Notes under the pieces: model-generated
What the model was told of the DNA's origin: nothing
Databases searched by the model: none
The model's input: the letters and a program-made list of their open reading frames with translations, nothing else
In this document: piece by piece, positions 1-9,275 of the stretch
Numbering within the stretch: the first letter of the stretch is position 1
Layout of the letters: every line of letters begins with the position of its first letter
Assembly (NCBI GenBank): GCA_010279815.1
Contig: QEOQ01000544.1
Location: forward strand, 643,805 to 659,595
Direction: 5' to 3'
DNA from: Brachionus plicatilis
Lineage: Eukaryota; Rotifera; Eurotatoria; Ploima; Brachionidae
Length of the DNA stretch: 15,791 bases
Translations under genes and position numbers: made by a program

Positions 1-2705
1 ACTGGGGCTATTTTAAAGAATAAGTCAATTGGTGAGGTGAATTTTTTCTGGTCTATTTTATTGTAGTTTGAAATGTCCGTTTGTATTTGTCTGTGGGTAA
101 GTCGGCTATATACAAATTTTTTAAATAATTTTGTGTTTCTTTTCTCTAACATTTCAATTTTAGGTGAGCTGTGGATATCCATTATTTTAGTTTTAATCGG
201 AAAGAATTTAATTGTGCGAATAATACGGTTTTGGAGTTTTTGACAGTCTGGTAGCACTCTTTGTGTCGAATTATTAATTGCAATGAACATAAAGTCCAGC
301 TGTGATCGAATAAAACATTTGTAGACTAGTAGCGAGAGTGAGGTTTTATTTTTTAATTTTAAACTATTTATTTTTCTAATCAAATTTGTTTTACCAATGA
401 TTTTTTGGGATATCGATTCGAAATGACGCCTAAAACTTAATTTTGGATCTAGTATGTGTCCAAGGAAACGAGGTGATGGGTCAATTGGAATGATACAGTT
501 GTTTATATAAAGGCTAAGTTGGTAGGTTTTTTCGTAGTTTTTCCTATAACCTGCTGTGGTAAACACTGTGTAGACTGTTTTTGAGGAGTTTAGTTTTAAA
601 CCCCAGAAAAGGCAGTACTTTTCTATTGATTGAATTGCAGTTTGTAGAGTTTTTTGTATAATTTTAAGATTACTATTTGAGAACCATATTGTTAGGTCGT
701 CAGCAAAAAGGGCTTTATGTACCATTTTTGGGATATGGTCAACAATATCACTGAAAAAAAGCGAGAATAGAGTAGGCGATAGCGAGCTTCCTTGTGGGAC
801 ACCTGCTCTAATTTTCTTTTCTCTTGATTTTGACTGACCATATGAAACGAAGAATTTGCGATTCTTAAGAAAGCTAATTATCCAATTATAAATTGTTGGC
901 GAGACATTAAATTTCTTCAGCTTAGTTAGGATGGCGAGGTGGTTTACTTTGTCGAAAGCTTTCTCTAGATCAAAAAACACTGCTCCTGTTTTTTCTTGTT
1001 TATTAATGCCGTTTAATATTGAGTGATATAGTCTGAAGAAATGGTCATGTGTACTCATTTTTTTCCTGAAGCCTGATTGACACGGTGGTAGAAAATTATT
1101 TAATTCAAGCCAAGATGTAAGCTTTTGGTTAACGATTTTTTCCAACCATTTTGCCATACATGATATGAGTGAGATCGGTCTATATGAACCAACGTTGTCA
1201 GGGGGTTTTCCTTTTTTATGAATCATAATGACTTTAGAGATCTTCCAGCTGTTGGGTACATATCCATACTTAAGCGAAGCATTAAATAAATTTAAAATAC
1301 GTTTCAAAAATTCGTCAGGACAATTTTTAAAAATTTTGTTAGTTATTTGATCACTTCCTGGTGAGGCTTTTGTGTTGAGGGTTTTCAGCGAACTAAAAAA
1401 TTCTTCCTCAGAAATTGAGTCTGATTTAGTTATAGGTATCGGAGTCGTAAGATTCTCTTGAAAGATAACTTGGTGATTTATAGGTTTGAATACTTCAAAT
1501 AAGCTGTCACTGAACATGTTAGCTATTTCATTTTCGTTTTCTGTAGATGAGTCGTCACTTTTTTTGAGTTTGATTGTGTCGGTTTTTTCATTTGTATCAT
1601 TAGGATTATCTAGTTTTTTCAGTAGTTTCCAACATTTAGATTCCGACTGATTGAAATTTCCAAGATCGTTGAATTCAGTTTTTAGTTTAGATGATTTAAA
1701 AGATTTTATTTCTTTTTTTATTTTGTAACACAGCATGTTATAGACTCTGGTGGTATAATCATTCTTAATTTTGTTTAATGTTCTCTTAACTGTTCTTTTT
1801 AGCTTGATCAAGTCTACCAGGTGACTAGGAATAACTATTGGGTTAATGGCTTTACAAAAGAATAATTTTTGAGACGAAGTTTTTTCGATTGTATCACTTA
1901 TGTCATTAATTATTTTCTTAGTTTCGATTTCAATGTCTTCAACTGAGTTTAAGTCCACTTCTGGTATTTTTTTAACTATTTCTGATTTAAAAACATCCCA
2001 ATTAATTTTTTTTGTGGTAAATGTTCTTAGCTTTGGACTCATATGTAAGAATTCGGTTATTGTAGGTTGATGGTCACTAATCGAATTGTTTAGCACTTTA
2101 TGTGATTTGAAAAATTTGAGAATTGAATTTGAACAAATTGAAAGATCTAAGATACTTTTGCTTCTTATATAGGTGGGTTTGCTACAATTGAGTATGTGAC
2201 AATTTTTTTTGGTTAAAAATTCTTCAACGAGATTTCCACTAAGATTTTCTTTGTCACAGTACCAAACTTTGTTTTTAGCATTAAAATCTCCTGTAATTAT
2301 GAAGTTTTTGTAGTGCTCTGAGATGTAAAATAATAAATCTTCATTAATGATTTTATTAGAAGGACTTGAGTAGATTGAAAATATAGCTAGTTTAAAGTTA
2401 TGGTCAATTGTTAATTCACAGCCGATTGCATTATCTAGTTTTGAAATATTTGTTAGAGAAATTTCTTCTGAGATTAAATTATCTTTGATGCAAATTGCAG
2501 ATCCACCGCCTCTTCTATCTAATCTATCTCCTCTATAAATCTTGAAGCCTGGTAATTGGAATATTTTATTTGGTTTCAGGTAAGTTTCGTTTAAACTTAT
2601 AATATCTATTTTATTTATTTTAGCGAGTCTTGTTAGTTCTAAGATTTTTGATTCGGATTCAACAGATCGAATATTGAGATGAAGAATTTGAAGTGTTTTA
2701 TTCAT
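1..2705 (-). CDS. LINE ORF2: endonuclease-reverse transcriptase (partial, runs off left edge)
   Basis: Nicks target DNA and copies the element RNA onto it. I read 901 codons from the ATG at 2705 to the window edge without a stop; being unterminated, it is easy for ORF callers to miss. The endonuclease fills about residues 1-220: N11 in LNIRS, catalytic E40 in LNET, GDFN at 139-142, and SDH at 210-212 (His codon at 2070-2072), so all key residues are present. The reverse transcriptase follows at about 420-720: D579 in the FxD motif of FDLEKAFDKVNH, GVPQGS at 635-640, and FADD at 667-670 (696-707). A jockey-type ORF2 is usually about 900 residues, so the stop should lie just outside. The start ATG overlaps the ORF1 stop by 8 nt (ATGAATAA). 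I translated this by hand from the complementary strand. Confidence 0.92.
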   Translation of the reverse strand, partial: MNKTLQILHLNIRSVESESKILELTRLAKINKIDIISLNETYLKPNKIFQLPGFKIYRGDRLDRRGGGSAICIKDNLISEEISLTNISKLDNAIGCELTIDHNFKLAIFSIYSSPSNKIINEDLLFYISEHYKNFIITGDFNAKNKVWYCDKENLSGNLVEEFLTKKNCHILNCSKPTYIRSKSILDLSICSNSILKFFKSHKVLNNSISDHQPTITEFLHMSPKLRTFTTKKINWDVFKSEIVKKIPEVDLNSVEDIEIETKKIINDISDTIEKTSSQKLFFCKAINPIVIPSHLVDLIKLKRTVKRTLNKIKNDYTTRVYNMLCYKIKKEIKSFKSSKLKTEFNDLGNFNQSESKCWKLLKKLDNPNDTNEKTDTIKLKKSDDSSTENENEIANMFSDSLFEVFKPINHQVIFQENLTTPIPITKSDSISEEEFFSSLKTLNTKASPGSDQITNKIFKNCPDEFLKRILNLFNASLKYGYVPNSWKISKVIMIHKKGKPPDNVGSYRPISLISCMAKWLEKIVNQKLTSWLELNNFLPPCQSGFRKKMSTHDHFFRLYHSILNGINKQEKTGAVFFDLEKAFDKVNHLAILTKLKKFNVSPTIYNWIISFLKNRKFFVSYGQSKSREKKIRAGVPQGSSLSPTLFSLFFSDIVDHIPKMVHKALFADDLTIWFSNSNLKIIQKTLQTAIQSIEKYCLFWGLKLNSSKTVYTVFTTAGYRKNYEKTYQLSLYINNCIIPIDPSPRFLGHILDPKLSFRRHFESISQKIIGKTNLIRKINSLKLKNKTSLSLLVYKCFIRSQLDFMFIAINNSTQRVLPDCQKLQNRIIRTIKFFPIKTKIMDIHSSPKIEMLEKRNTKLFKKFVYSRLTHRQIQTDISNYNKIDQKKFTSPIDLFFKIAP

Positions 2706-4023
2706 GGTGAGATTGGGAGGATTCAGAGCTGACTTCCATGATGTTTTGATTCGCTTCGACAAGATTGGAGTGGTTCAAGTAAGTTTTAATGTAGTTGCCA
2801 AACATTGGTCCAAAAAATTGGTTAACAATCTTTATAATTTCAGAGTTGTTTTCATAAATCGATTCGTGAATTGTATCGAGATTTTTTATTATAGCTATAA
2901 TGAAGAGGACTATGTTAATTGATGGTGTTTGTTGATTTGATTGGTTAAATGGAATGGGCTGTGTAGGGATTGGCGCTGACGCAACTGAATCGACTCTGGT
3001 AAACTTTTGAGTGTATTTATTTAGTTTTTTTTTTGTTTCTTCTTCTTTTTTTTTAAGGAAGTTATCAATTGCTGGGCATTTTTTACTTACTGCTGGATGA
3101 TTTCCACTGCAGTTGGCGCATTTGAATAGAGCAGGATCATTTACTCTGCAGTTTTTATGTTCATGTTCACCTTGGCAGCGGAGACAAGTGGGTTTGTTAT
3201 TTATGTTTGGACAGGAGTATTTATTGTGACCAAGTTTTTGACAATGAAAACATTGCAATAGTTGTTGGTCAAACTTCCATCGAGAGATTCTTACGTAACT
3301 ATTACCAATTTTGATTTTTTTTCCAATAATGATTTTTTCGAATATGTCTTTATCGTTTACGATAGCTTTGATTAAGTCTGTTGGTTCATTAGTGCTCTTT
3401 CTTATGATTCTCATCATTTTGACAATGTTGTAGTGTTCAAGCATGAAGTTTTTATTTTCTTCATCTTCGACATCGAAGATAGAAGAAGGGACATCATGAA
3501 GTGCAAGATAAAATCTTGGTGAAGAGTCGATAGCTTTTAATCCGTGAGTAAATGCATCAGTTGGCCATGATTCATTAATGTAGATTTTATCTTCTAGTGA
3601 AGGAGTTCTGATTACTAATTCATTTTTTTTGTTAACATAGGCATTAAGAATGTTTGCATTCGGCTTGCAACGTTTTATTTCTCGTTGTAATTTGAGAAAG
3701 CCTTTTTGTTCATTTGGAAAAAATGAGTTACTAACAAATTTTGAAATAAACGATTTTTTTGAGTCTTCTTGTGGCAAGTGGGGTGATTGTAGGATAGGTG
3801 AGTTATTAGGTATCGAGATCTGTGATTGTTTGGGTTGAGAAGCTGGGTTTGCTGGTTGGTTCAAGACTATTTGTGAGTAGTTTTGGTTTTGTTTCTGGTT
3901 AAGTTGATTCATGAGTTGGAGAAGAACTGATGAGTTGATCAAAATAGGGTCATTTGAAGAATTAATTGGTTGGGAGCCGGGTGGAGGATAATTAGTGTCG
4001 AGTGACAATGTGGTTGCACTCAT
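2698..4023 (-). CDS. LINE ORF1: gag-like RNA-binding protein with three zinc knuckles
   Basis: Nucleic-acid binding and chaperone protein that packages LINE RNA; 441 residues from the ATG at 4023. The open frame extends upstream to about 4104, but only with a TTG codon, so in a eukaryote 4023 is the better start (G at -3). The N-terminal 100 residues are Pro/Ser/Gln/Asn-rich and probably disordered. An RRM-like region, as in jockey ORF1 proteins, precedes the knuckles at about 115-255. The knuckles are CX2CX4HX4C (258-271), CX2CX3HX4C (280-292) and CX2CX3HX6C (302-316). A Lys/Glu-rich segment (about 323-335) follows, then a hydrophobic stretch rich in Ile near 370-385. It ends CAT GAA TAA, the ATG inside these codons being the ORF2 start. 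Role is assigned by motif and position; I did not search a database. Confidence 0.9.
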   Translation of the reverse strand: MSATTLSLDTNYPPPGSQPINSSNDPILINSSVLLQLMNQLNQKQNQNYSQIVLNQPANPASQPKQSQISIPNNSPILQSPHLPQEDSKKSFISKFVSNSFFPNEQKGFLKLQREIKRCKPNANILNAYVNKKNELVIRTPSLEDKIYINESWPTDAFTHGLKAIDSSPRFYLALHDVPSSIFDVEDEENKNFMLEHYNIVKMMRIIRKSTNEPTDLIKAIVNDKDIFEKIIIGKKIKIGNSYVRISRWKFDQQLLQCFHCQKLGHNKYSCPNINNKPTCLRCQGEHEHKNCRVNDPALFKCANCSGNHPAVSKKCPAIDNFLKKKEEETKKKLNKYTQKFTRVDSVASAPIPTQPIPFNQSNQQTPSINIVLFIIAIIKNLDTIHESIYENNSEIIKIVNQFFGPMFGNYIKTYLNHSNLVEANQNIMEVSSESSQSHHE

Positions 4024-4413
4024 TCCCAGAGGCAACTGAGGTGAGATTATGGGTGAAAAAATTTTAATTAATGTTAATTTATGTTTAGCTAACAATAATT
4101 TCAAATTTTAATTTTTTTTAATTAAATCTACAACTATCTGATCTTTTCTTTTCAACTATCGAAATATTTACTCTTTTTTTTCCTAATTTTTTTTCAAAAA
4201 ATTTTAAAAATAATTTACGAAAAATTATTGCAAACTAAATCTATTTTCACACTCAATATTTTTAACTAAATTATTTTAAAGCAATTAGAGATTTTTTTTT
4301 ACTAAAACATTACTTTTTGGTAAAATCTTTAAGAAATTTTCAAATTTAATCACAAACTTTTTATATTTTTATTTTGATAAATTAATTTTTTGAATATATT
4401 AAAAAATAATTTA
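4024..4413 (-). other. LINE 5' UTR, AT-rich
   Basis: Very AT-rich sequence between the ORF1 start and the GC-rich island at 4414-4453, with many A/T homopolymers. No ORF of note. I treat it as the 5' UTR of the jockey-like LINE because it sits between ORF1 and the likely element start. The exact border with host DNA cannot be seen. Confidence 0.45.
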
Positions 4414-4453
4414 GGTGAAAGACCACCAGGGCTGTTCCGAACGGCTTGCGCAC
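4414..4453 (-). promoter_or_regulatory. GC-rich island, candidate LINE 5' end/internal promoter or host exon
   Basis: Forty bases of near-balanced composition inside a stretch that is otherwise almost all A/T, including the small palindrome GTTCCGAAC. LINEs of the jockey group start with an internal promoter at their very 5' end, so this may mark position 1 of the element on the minus strand. The alternative is a small plus-strand host exon: TTTAG precedes it at 4410-4414, and one frame stays open for about 22 codons. The sequence alone does not decide. Confidence 0.35.
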
Positions 4454-5881
4454 AATTTTTTATTGATTATTGATATATTTTGATAATAGCTTTCTAATCA
4501 GTCCAATTTATATTAGTGGGAAGAGTCTTTTCTTTAGGTTTCAATCTTGTACTTTGCAAGTGTTTACTCAACAAAAAGATTTAATTGGCTGTTAGAATTC
4601 AAAAGACGTTTTTCAATATGAAATAAAATTATAACGTTTTTTTTTATTCAATCCTTCATATTTAGCCTTTCATGAAACACACATCTTAATTATATTAAAT
4701 TACTGCTTATATTCACATTCTTATTTTCTAAATTATTTATCTTGCTAATTAATTTTTATATGTATATTTTAGATTATTTTTTTTAATAACAAGAATTTTA
4801 CTGCCGAAAGCCGGAAGTTTTGAGTCGAAAATCAGAAAATTGCTCTCAGAAAATAAATTTAACTTGATTTGATATTTTATCAGCTGATAGATCACTAATT
4901 AGAACTTTTTTCTAAATTTTACCAATTTATCTGATTCAAAAGTTCAAAATTTGAGTTTTTACTTAAGCTATGCTTCAAATTAAAATTTTACCCTATTTAA
5001 AAATTTGCGAAGATATTATTCATTTAATTCTAATTAAAAATATTTTGAACTTTTTAAAATATTTTGGCCTTGTCGATTCAATTTAATTAATTTTTTCTTT
5101 ATTTTAGAAATCTAAAAATTCTAGTCTGATTATAAAACATATTCAACTTAAAAACTGAGTTTAATTTTTAAATTAATGAACTAAAACTAAAACTAAATAA
5201 GATGCATTAAAATTAATGATTAAGATTTTTCGTAAAATTTTCACTTTCATTTTATGTAAAATTGTCAATTTAACTTGGCGAAAAATTTTCACTTTAAATT
5301 TGCGAAAAATTTTCAACAAGTTATTTCGAAAAATTTGCATAGATTATGACCATCTTCGGCGTTTTTTTACGATTGTTTTTTTCGTTGATTTTACATTTTT
5401 TTTTCGGTTTTTAAATTTACTGGGTGGATATCAATCCAGACTAAAGAAAACAAAAAAAATAGCTTTAGTTTTAAAATTTAAAAGAAAAATTGAATATTCG
5501 TTTAGCTTGGAGGAAAAAAAATATATAAACAGTAGTGAGATAAATTCTTTTTAAAATTAAAGTTTTTTTTTTTATATGGAACGCTTCATGATTTTGCGTT
5601 TAATTCATACAATATGAAAATCACAGCAAAGGTTAACCATTTTGAGGATAACTTATCTTTACAAAGCAAAATAGAATTTTTTGTAAAGTATTTAATTTAT
5701 TTACTCATTTTAAGTCAATTTTAGTCATTATTTTTTTGATTAATTTTGAGTGAGCTTTTACGTAAATTAACGTAAAATCCAAAAAGTGAAAAAGAAGTGT
5801 TTTACGAAAAATTACGTAAATTTTCTGGATTTTGAGATAGTTTTGGTAAATATTTTAAATCATTAAATGTTTAAATTTTAG
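4454..5881. other. AT-rich non-coding stretch, probably intron of the downstream gene
   Basis: No convincing gene. It precedes a splice-acceptor-like site at 5880-5881 and so is probably intron or upstream flank of the 5882-7290 exon. It contains a 24-bp-period repeat (5231-5350), listed separately. A small higher-GC patch around 4800-4850 is open in one plus frame for about 25 codons; I cannot support it as an exon. Near 5758-5830 the words TTTACGTAAA and TTTTACG recur several times, with an AAAATCC/GGATTTT inverted pair, but no clear element boundaries. Confidence 0.5.
5231..5350 (+). repeat. Degenerate 24-bp tandem repeat, five units
   Basis: Units begin with CGAAAAATTTT-like words (first two CGTAAAATTTT and TGTAAAATTGT) at 5231, 5255, 5279, 5303 and 5327, an exact 24-bp spacing. 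Because 24 is a multiple of three, an ATG-started frame at 5216-5554 (112 codons) reads them as an eight-residue repeat of the type RKIFTxNL. The rest of that frame is Phe/Lys-rich low complexity, as expected from T- and A-rich DNA, so I call a repeat and not a gene. A coding exon cannot be excluded. Confidence 0.6.
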
Positions 5882-5883
5882 GT
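5868..5883 (+). other. Splice acceptor (3' intron end) before the terminal exon
   Basis: The T-rich run TTTAAATTTTAG ends with AG at 5880-5881. Immediately after it the reading frame of the downstream exon is open, while the same frame has a TAA at 5872-5874 just upstream. This places the exon start at 5882, with the first codon split after its first base. No donor partner is identified. Confidence 0.6.
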
Positions 5884-7290
5884 CTCTTTGAGATATTATC
5901 ATCAAATTCACAGCAAGATCACGAAATACTTGATCATGAGACAGATGTAGCATCTTTAACAAGCCGATTACATAAACCAAGAGTGTATTATGTAAACAGA
6001 GAGATGAATGCTTATGAAATATCACCAGTTTCGAGTACAGATGAGGAAACAAATACCATGAGACGAAGATGGTTAAAAGTGCCAAAAGGAAGCATAATAA
6101 AATTGATGAAAGTTGTTTCGATAGATTATGAAGAATCTGGATCTATTATTTCAAAAATTAAAAAATTTTTTTGCTGTAATTCCAAAACGATTAGGACTGA
6201 TATTGCGATAGAACTCAAAATTTTGGAAAATTTTGACGATTTTTTCAAAATGAATGATAATGACTGTGAAAATTTAATGAAGCATAAAAAAAACAGCATG
6301 CTTCAGACACGAGCACGGCTCTCTGTAGCCGACATACGAGTAAAAGCTTCCTTTTTGCCTGTATACGAAAACAACGGGTACAATGAAGAAATTGACTTAA
6401 TACCTATTTCATTTTTTGTCAAGAATCATAAAATAAAAATCCACAGTCTACAACTAGCACAAAATTTTGCGCTAGAAAAAATTGACCAAAAATTAATTGA
6501 GCTCAAACTTTTCGAAGAGAACATTTTCAAACCAGCCAAAGCTTCTCTGAACAACTTCAATAATTCGGACATGTTACAAGAAAGTCAACATTTAGAGATC
6601 GAAAAGTACATGTCCATTTATGATTTGATCAATTACAGATCTAAATGCAGCATCATAGCCGCCTATTCTTTTAGTAAGAAATCTTTGATCTTTATTCTTG
6701 AAGAACCTGTAGACATTGGTTTAAATAGAAAGTCAGCCTTTTTTCAAGTAGAAAAGAATCTAGAAGAATTCAGCAATTTTAACTTGAATTTAAAAGATAA
6801 TTTTTTAAGAATGGCTGAAAATCAAATTCAATCTTTTGATAGAAGTATAAACAAAATAGAAAATTTTGCTTTCAAAAAAAAAAATTTTGAGGGTTTAAGA
6901 ATGGACGAAATCAAGCACTTTTTGGTCAAGCCAAAGCACCAACAAAAACATGAGAAAAACAATCTTGCCGATTCTGTCAAGGCTGATGATTCCATTTTCA
7001 CATTTAATGATGAAAAATTTATAAGAAATGAGTCGTCGTCATCATCAGCATTGTTTCTAAAAGCAGATAAATCTAGGAGTTCGACATTTCCAAAAGAAAA
7101 AGATAAGCAAAAATCAGAGGATGAAACGCTTAAAAATGGTGATTTAAAGGAAATACCATCTCCTCAATCTTTTGATAAAATAGGATCTCGTTTTAAAAGA
7201 ACATCAAGGGCTTTTTCTCTTCCAGTTGATCAAGCACTTTTGATTAAGGAATATATGAGTTCAAAAATTAAAGAAACTGAAATTGATTGA
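5882..7290 (+). CDS. Terminal exon of an unrecognised host gene (5' part missing)
   Basis: I do not recognise this protein. The frame is open from the acceptor at 5880-5881 to the TGA at 7288-7290, giving 468 residues plus a split first codon. An ATG at 6004 exists, but the open, coding-like sequence upstream (about 40 codons ending in KPRVYYVNREM) argues that the exon continues an upstream message. Base and codon use is balanced compared with the flanks, so it is very likely real coding DNA. The protein is hydrophilic and Lys/Glu/Asn/Ser-rich without an obvious membrane segment. A Cys pair (FFCCN) follows a basic KIKK stretch near residue 98. The C-terminal 130 residues have a serine run, many Lys/Glu and RFKRTSRAFS-type basic/serine motifs, suggesting a disordered, phosphorylated tail. 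It ends 10 nt before AATAAA. Upstream exons are not found in the window, possibly because the LINE at 1-4453 sits in an intron. Confidence 0.75.
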
Positions 7291-7300
7291 TTTTATTCAC

Positions 7301-7306
7301 AATAAA
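7301..7306 (+). promoter_or_regulatory. Polyadenylation signal AATAAA
   Basis: Canonical hexamer starting 11 nt after the stop codon at 7288-7290, giving a very short 3' UTR. AATAAA occurs by chance in AT-rich DNA, but its position directly after the stop supports it. Confidence 0.55.
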
Positions 7307-8599
7307 ATATTTTCGATTATAATTTTTTTAAAGAAAGAATGCAAATTTTTTTGTCAATATTAAAAGATTGGCATGCGAGATTTTTTTTTAGATAATAATT
7401 TAAATAAAAACTTAAATAGATATTTTATTTGTATTTTTTATCCGTTTATTTATGATTAGTACAAATAATTTTCATGATTTTATTAGTTTTTTTAATTTCA
7501 TTTTTTATAAAGTTCAAAAAATTCAAAACTTAAGTGCTATCTGAATTTATAATTTTTGACTTGAAATTTGTAAACTACCTCCTTTGAAAACCCTAAATTT
7601 CATTTATTTTTGACTGGCTCAAAAAAATCATTTACCTAGTGGTCTAAAAAAAACTAACCCTTTAAAAAATTTAATTATTCCAGACCCAGATAATCAATGG
7701 TAAAATTGAAATATTTTTTGAAATTATATATATTCTGAAAGATCATATAATTTGCATATTTTTAATGGTGTATATTTTTATTTAAAAAAAAGGTGTGTCA
7801 ATTTTTTTTATTGAAAAAAACAAAAAAAAACACATCTGTTTACTTGAATTCTATGTAGTCCAAAGGATAGCTTAAGAACAAATTTTTTTTTAAAAACTGG
7901 AAAAAATTCAGAACAAATCTTACGTTCATTAGTTTTACTTTTTGGAATTTTTTATACAAATAAAGTTTCAAAAACATTAGATTTTTTAAAATTTTCACAT
8001 TTTTTAGATAAATAAATGTTTAGAGTAAAGAATTCGAAATTCTTGAGTATTGGACTTTAATTTCTTTTGATTTTCCAGAAAAATAAGGTTGTAAAACTTC
8101 ATCGTACGTTGAATCATTTTATTAACCTACTAAACAGCGCCAAAAACGTCTATTAAATTTTTTGTAGAAAACTCTGAAACCAAAAATTTTTCTCTGATTT
8201 AGTTAAAAGCTCAATCATTCAAGGGAATTTTTTATTTGTTCTCGCTCTTATATATATATCACTGTCAATTTTTAAAATGTATCATTTTGTAAAATGACTT
8301 GGCAAATTATAAATCCGAGATAAAATAAAGTATTTATTCATATAAGGCAGTCCTAGTGCTTTCTTTTGGACAAAGTTAGGGATTTCTAAAGTTCTCTTTT
8401 GCTGTCGACTGTGCGCTATGACATGCTTTTTTCAAAAAGCTGAGTTAAAATTTGGCCTAAAATATTATAGGAAGATTTTTCAATAAAAAATTTTATAAAT
8501 TAAATTATTAATGAATTTTTTGTTTAAATTTGGAAAAATTTGAATTTTAAAAATTTTCACAAACATATTTTTATATAAAATTAATACCAAAATTTACAA
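7307..8599. other. AT-rich intergenic stretch without a supported gene
   Basis: Long A/T homopolymers and no substantial ORF. A patch of more balanced composition at about 8345-8440 is open on the minus strand for roughly 48 codons (8425 down to the stop at 8282-8284). It lacks a start or splice context that I can defend, so it is noted only. A TATATATATAT run lies near 8250. Confidence 0.5.
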
Positions 8600-8607
8600 C
8601 AAATAAT
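8600..8607 (+). repeat. MITE target-site duplication, left copy
   Basis: CAAATAAT directly abuts the left inverted repeat and recurs exactly at 8840-8847 abutting the right one. Confidence 0.85.
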
Positions 8608-8839
8608 AGCAAAGTAAAATTTTTGATCAAATTTCAAGCGCTCAATCTTGCTCAAAAATTTTTAGATGCGCAATTAAATTTCATTGGATTTTTAGAAATT
8701 ACAATCCTTTTTCAAAAGTTTAAAATAAAGCTTTGGAATGTTGAAAATATTAAAATTCTGCGATGAAATTTAATTGCGCATCTAAAAATGTTTGAGCAAG
8801 ATTGAGCGCTTGAAATTTGATCAAAAATTTTACTTTGCT
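8608..8839. mobile_element. 232-bp MITE with 77-bp terminal inverted repeats
   Basis: The left arm 8608-8684 and the right arm 8763-8839 are inverted copies that differ at one base in my alignment (76 of 77). Both ends read AGCAAAGTAAAATTTTTGAT going inward. A 78-bp A/T-rich centre separates the arms. The 8-bp word CAAATAAT lies directly outside both ends (8600-8607 and 8840-8847) as a target-site duplication. No coding capacity, so it must have been mobilised in trans. An 8-bp duplication is typical of hAT elements and also of P-like and Merlin-like elements; the ends do not decide, though CAAAG two bases in resembles hAT tips. Near-perfect arms suggest a recent insertion or strong hairpin constraint. 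Confidence 0.88.
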
Positions 8840-8847
8840 CAAATAAT
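8840..8847 (+). repeat. MITE target-site duplication, right copy
   Basis: CAAATAAT, identical to 8600-8607 and in the same orientation. Confidence 0.85.
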
Positions 8848-9275
8848 GTAATAAATTACCCTAAACTCGTGTTCACGACTCTAAGAGTAAAGCCCAAATC
8901 CAACCTTTTTTCTTTTAGAGTTGATTACATCGTTTCTATGTTGTAACAAATAAAATTTATTTTGCTAGAAAATACCCTGAATATGGGATATTTTCCAAAA
9001 ATAAAGCCCAAATTTAACTTTGACTCTAACAAAAAATGGTCTTTGCTTTTATAAAAAAAATTAAAAATTAAAAAAATTGTAGAGTTATATCATGTATTGA
9101 AAAAGTTTTTTGTTTTTAAAATAAAAAAAATAATAAAAATTTAAATAAATAAAATTTATTAAAAATCAAAAAAAAAGAACAAAAAATCATACATAGACAA
9201 TGACAAAAGAACCAAATGGATATTACAGGTTCCTTTTTTAAAAAAAATTTTGTGAACTTTTGAGGTTTTTTTTTT
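8848..9275. other. Non-coding spacer between MITE and minisatellite
   Basis: AT-rich with no supported gene. The phrase TAAAGCCCAAAT occurs twice (about 8890 and 9003) in a loosely similar context, hinting at an old short duplication. Isolated reverse-oriented AAAGAACC words near 9205 belong to the same word family as the adjoining minisatellite. Confidence 0.45.

Larger units (their letters stand above)
1..4453 (-). mobile_element. Jockey-like non-LTR retrotransposon (LINE), 3' end outside window
   Basis: A two-ORF LINE read on the minus strand. A gag-like ORF1 with three CCHC-type knuckles is followed by an ORF2 with an apurinic-type (EEP) endonuclease and a reverse transcriptase. This domain order and the triple knuckle are known from the jockey/I group. 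No RNase H domain is visible in the part present. Both frames are free of stops, so the copy looks young or constrained. The 5' limit is inferred from a short GC-rich island (4414-4453) that stands out in AT-rich DNA; it could instead lie anywhere upstream of 4023. The 3' UTR, tail and target-site duplication lie beyond position 1. Base composition is AT-rich like the host, unlike the second LINE in the window. Confidence 0.9.

Noticed and set aside
2704..3838. Plus-strand frames over the jockey-like ORF1 (2704-2922 and 3650-3838)
   Set aside because: Antisense shadows of a well-supported zinc-knuckle ORF on the minus strand.
4024..4104. Upstream extension of jockey-like ORF1 to 4104
   Set aside because: It also begins with TTG; the first ATG is at 4023.
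5855..6085. Minus-strand 76-codon frame
   Set aside because: Antisense to the start of the host exon at 5882; low coding character.
8282..8425. Minus-strand 48-codon open stretch
   Set aside because: Short, without start or clear splice sites; composition is only slightly better than its flanks.
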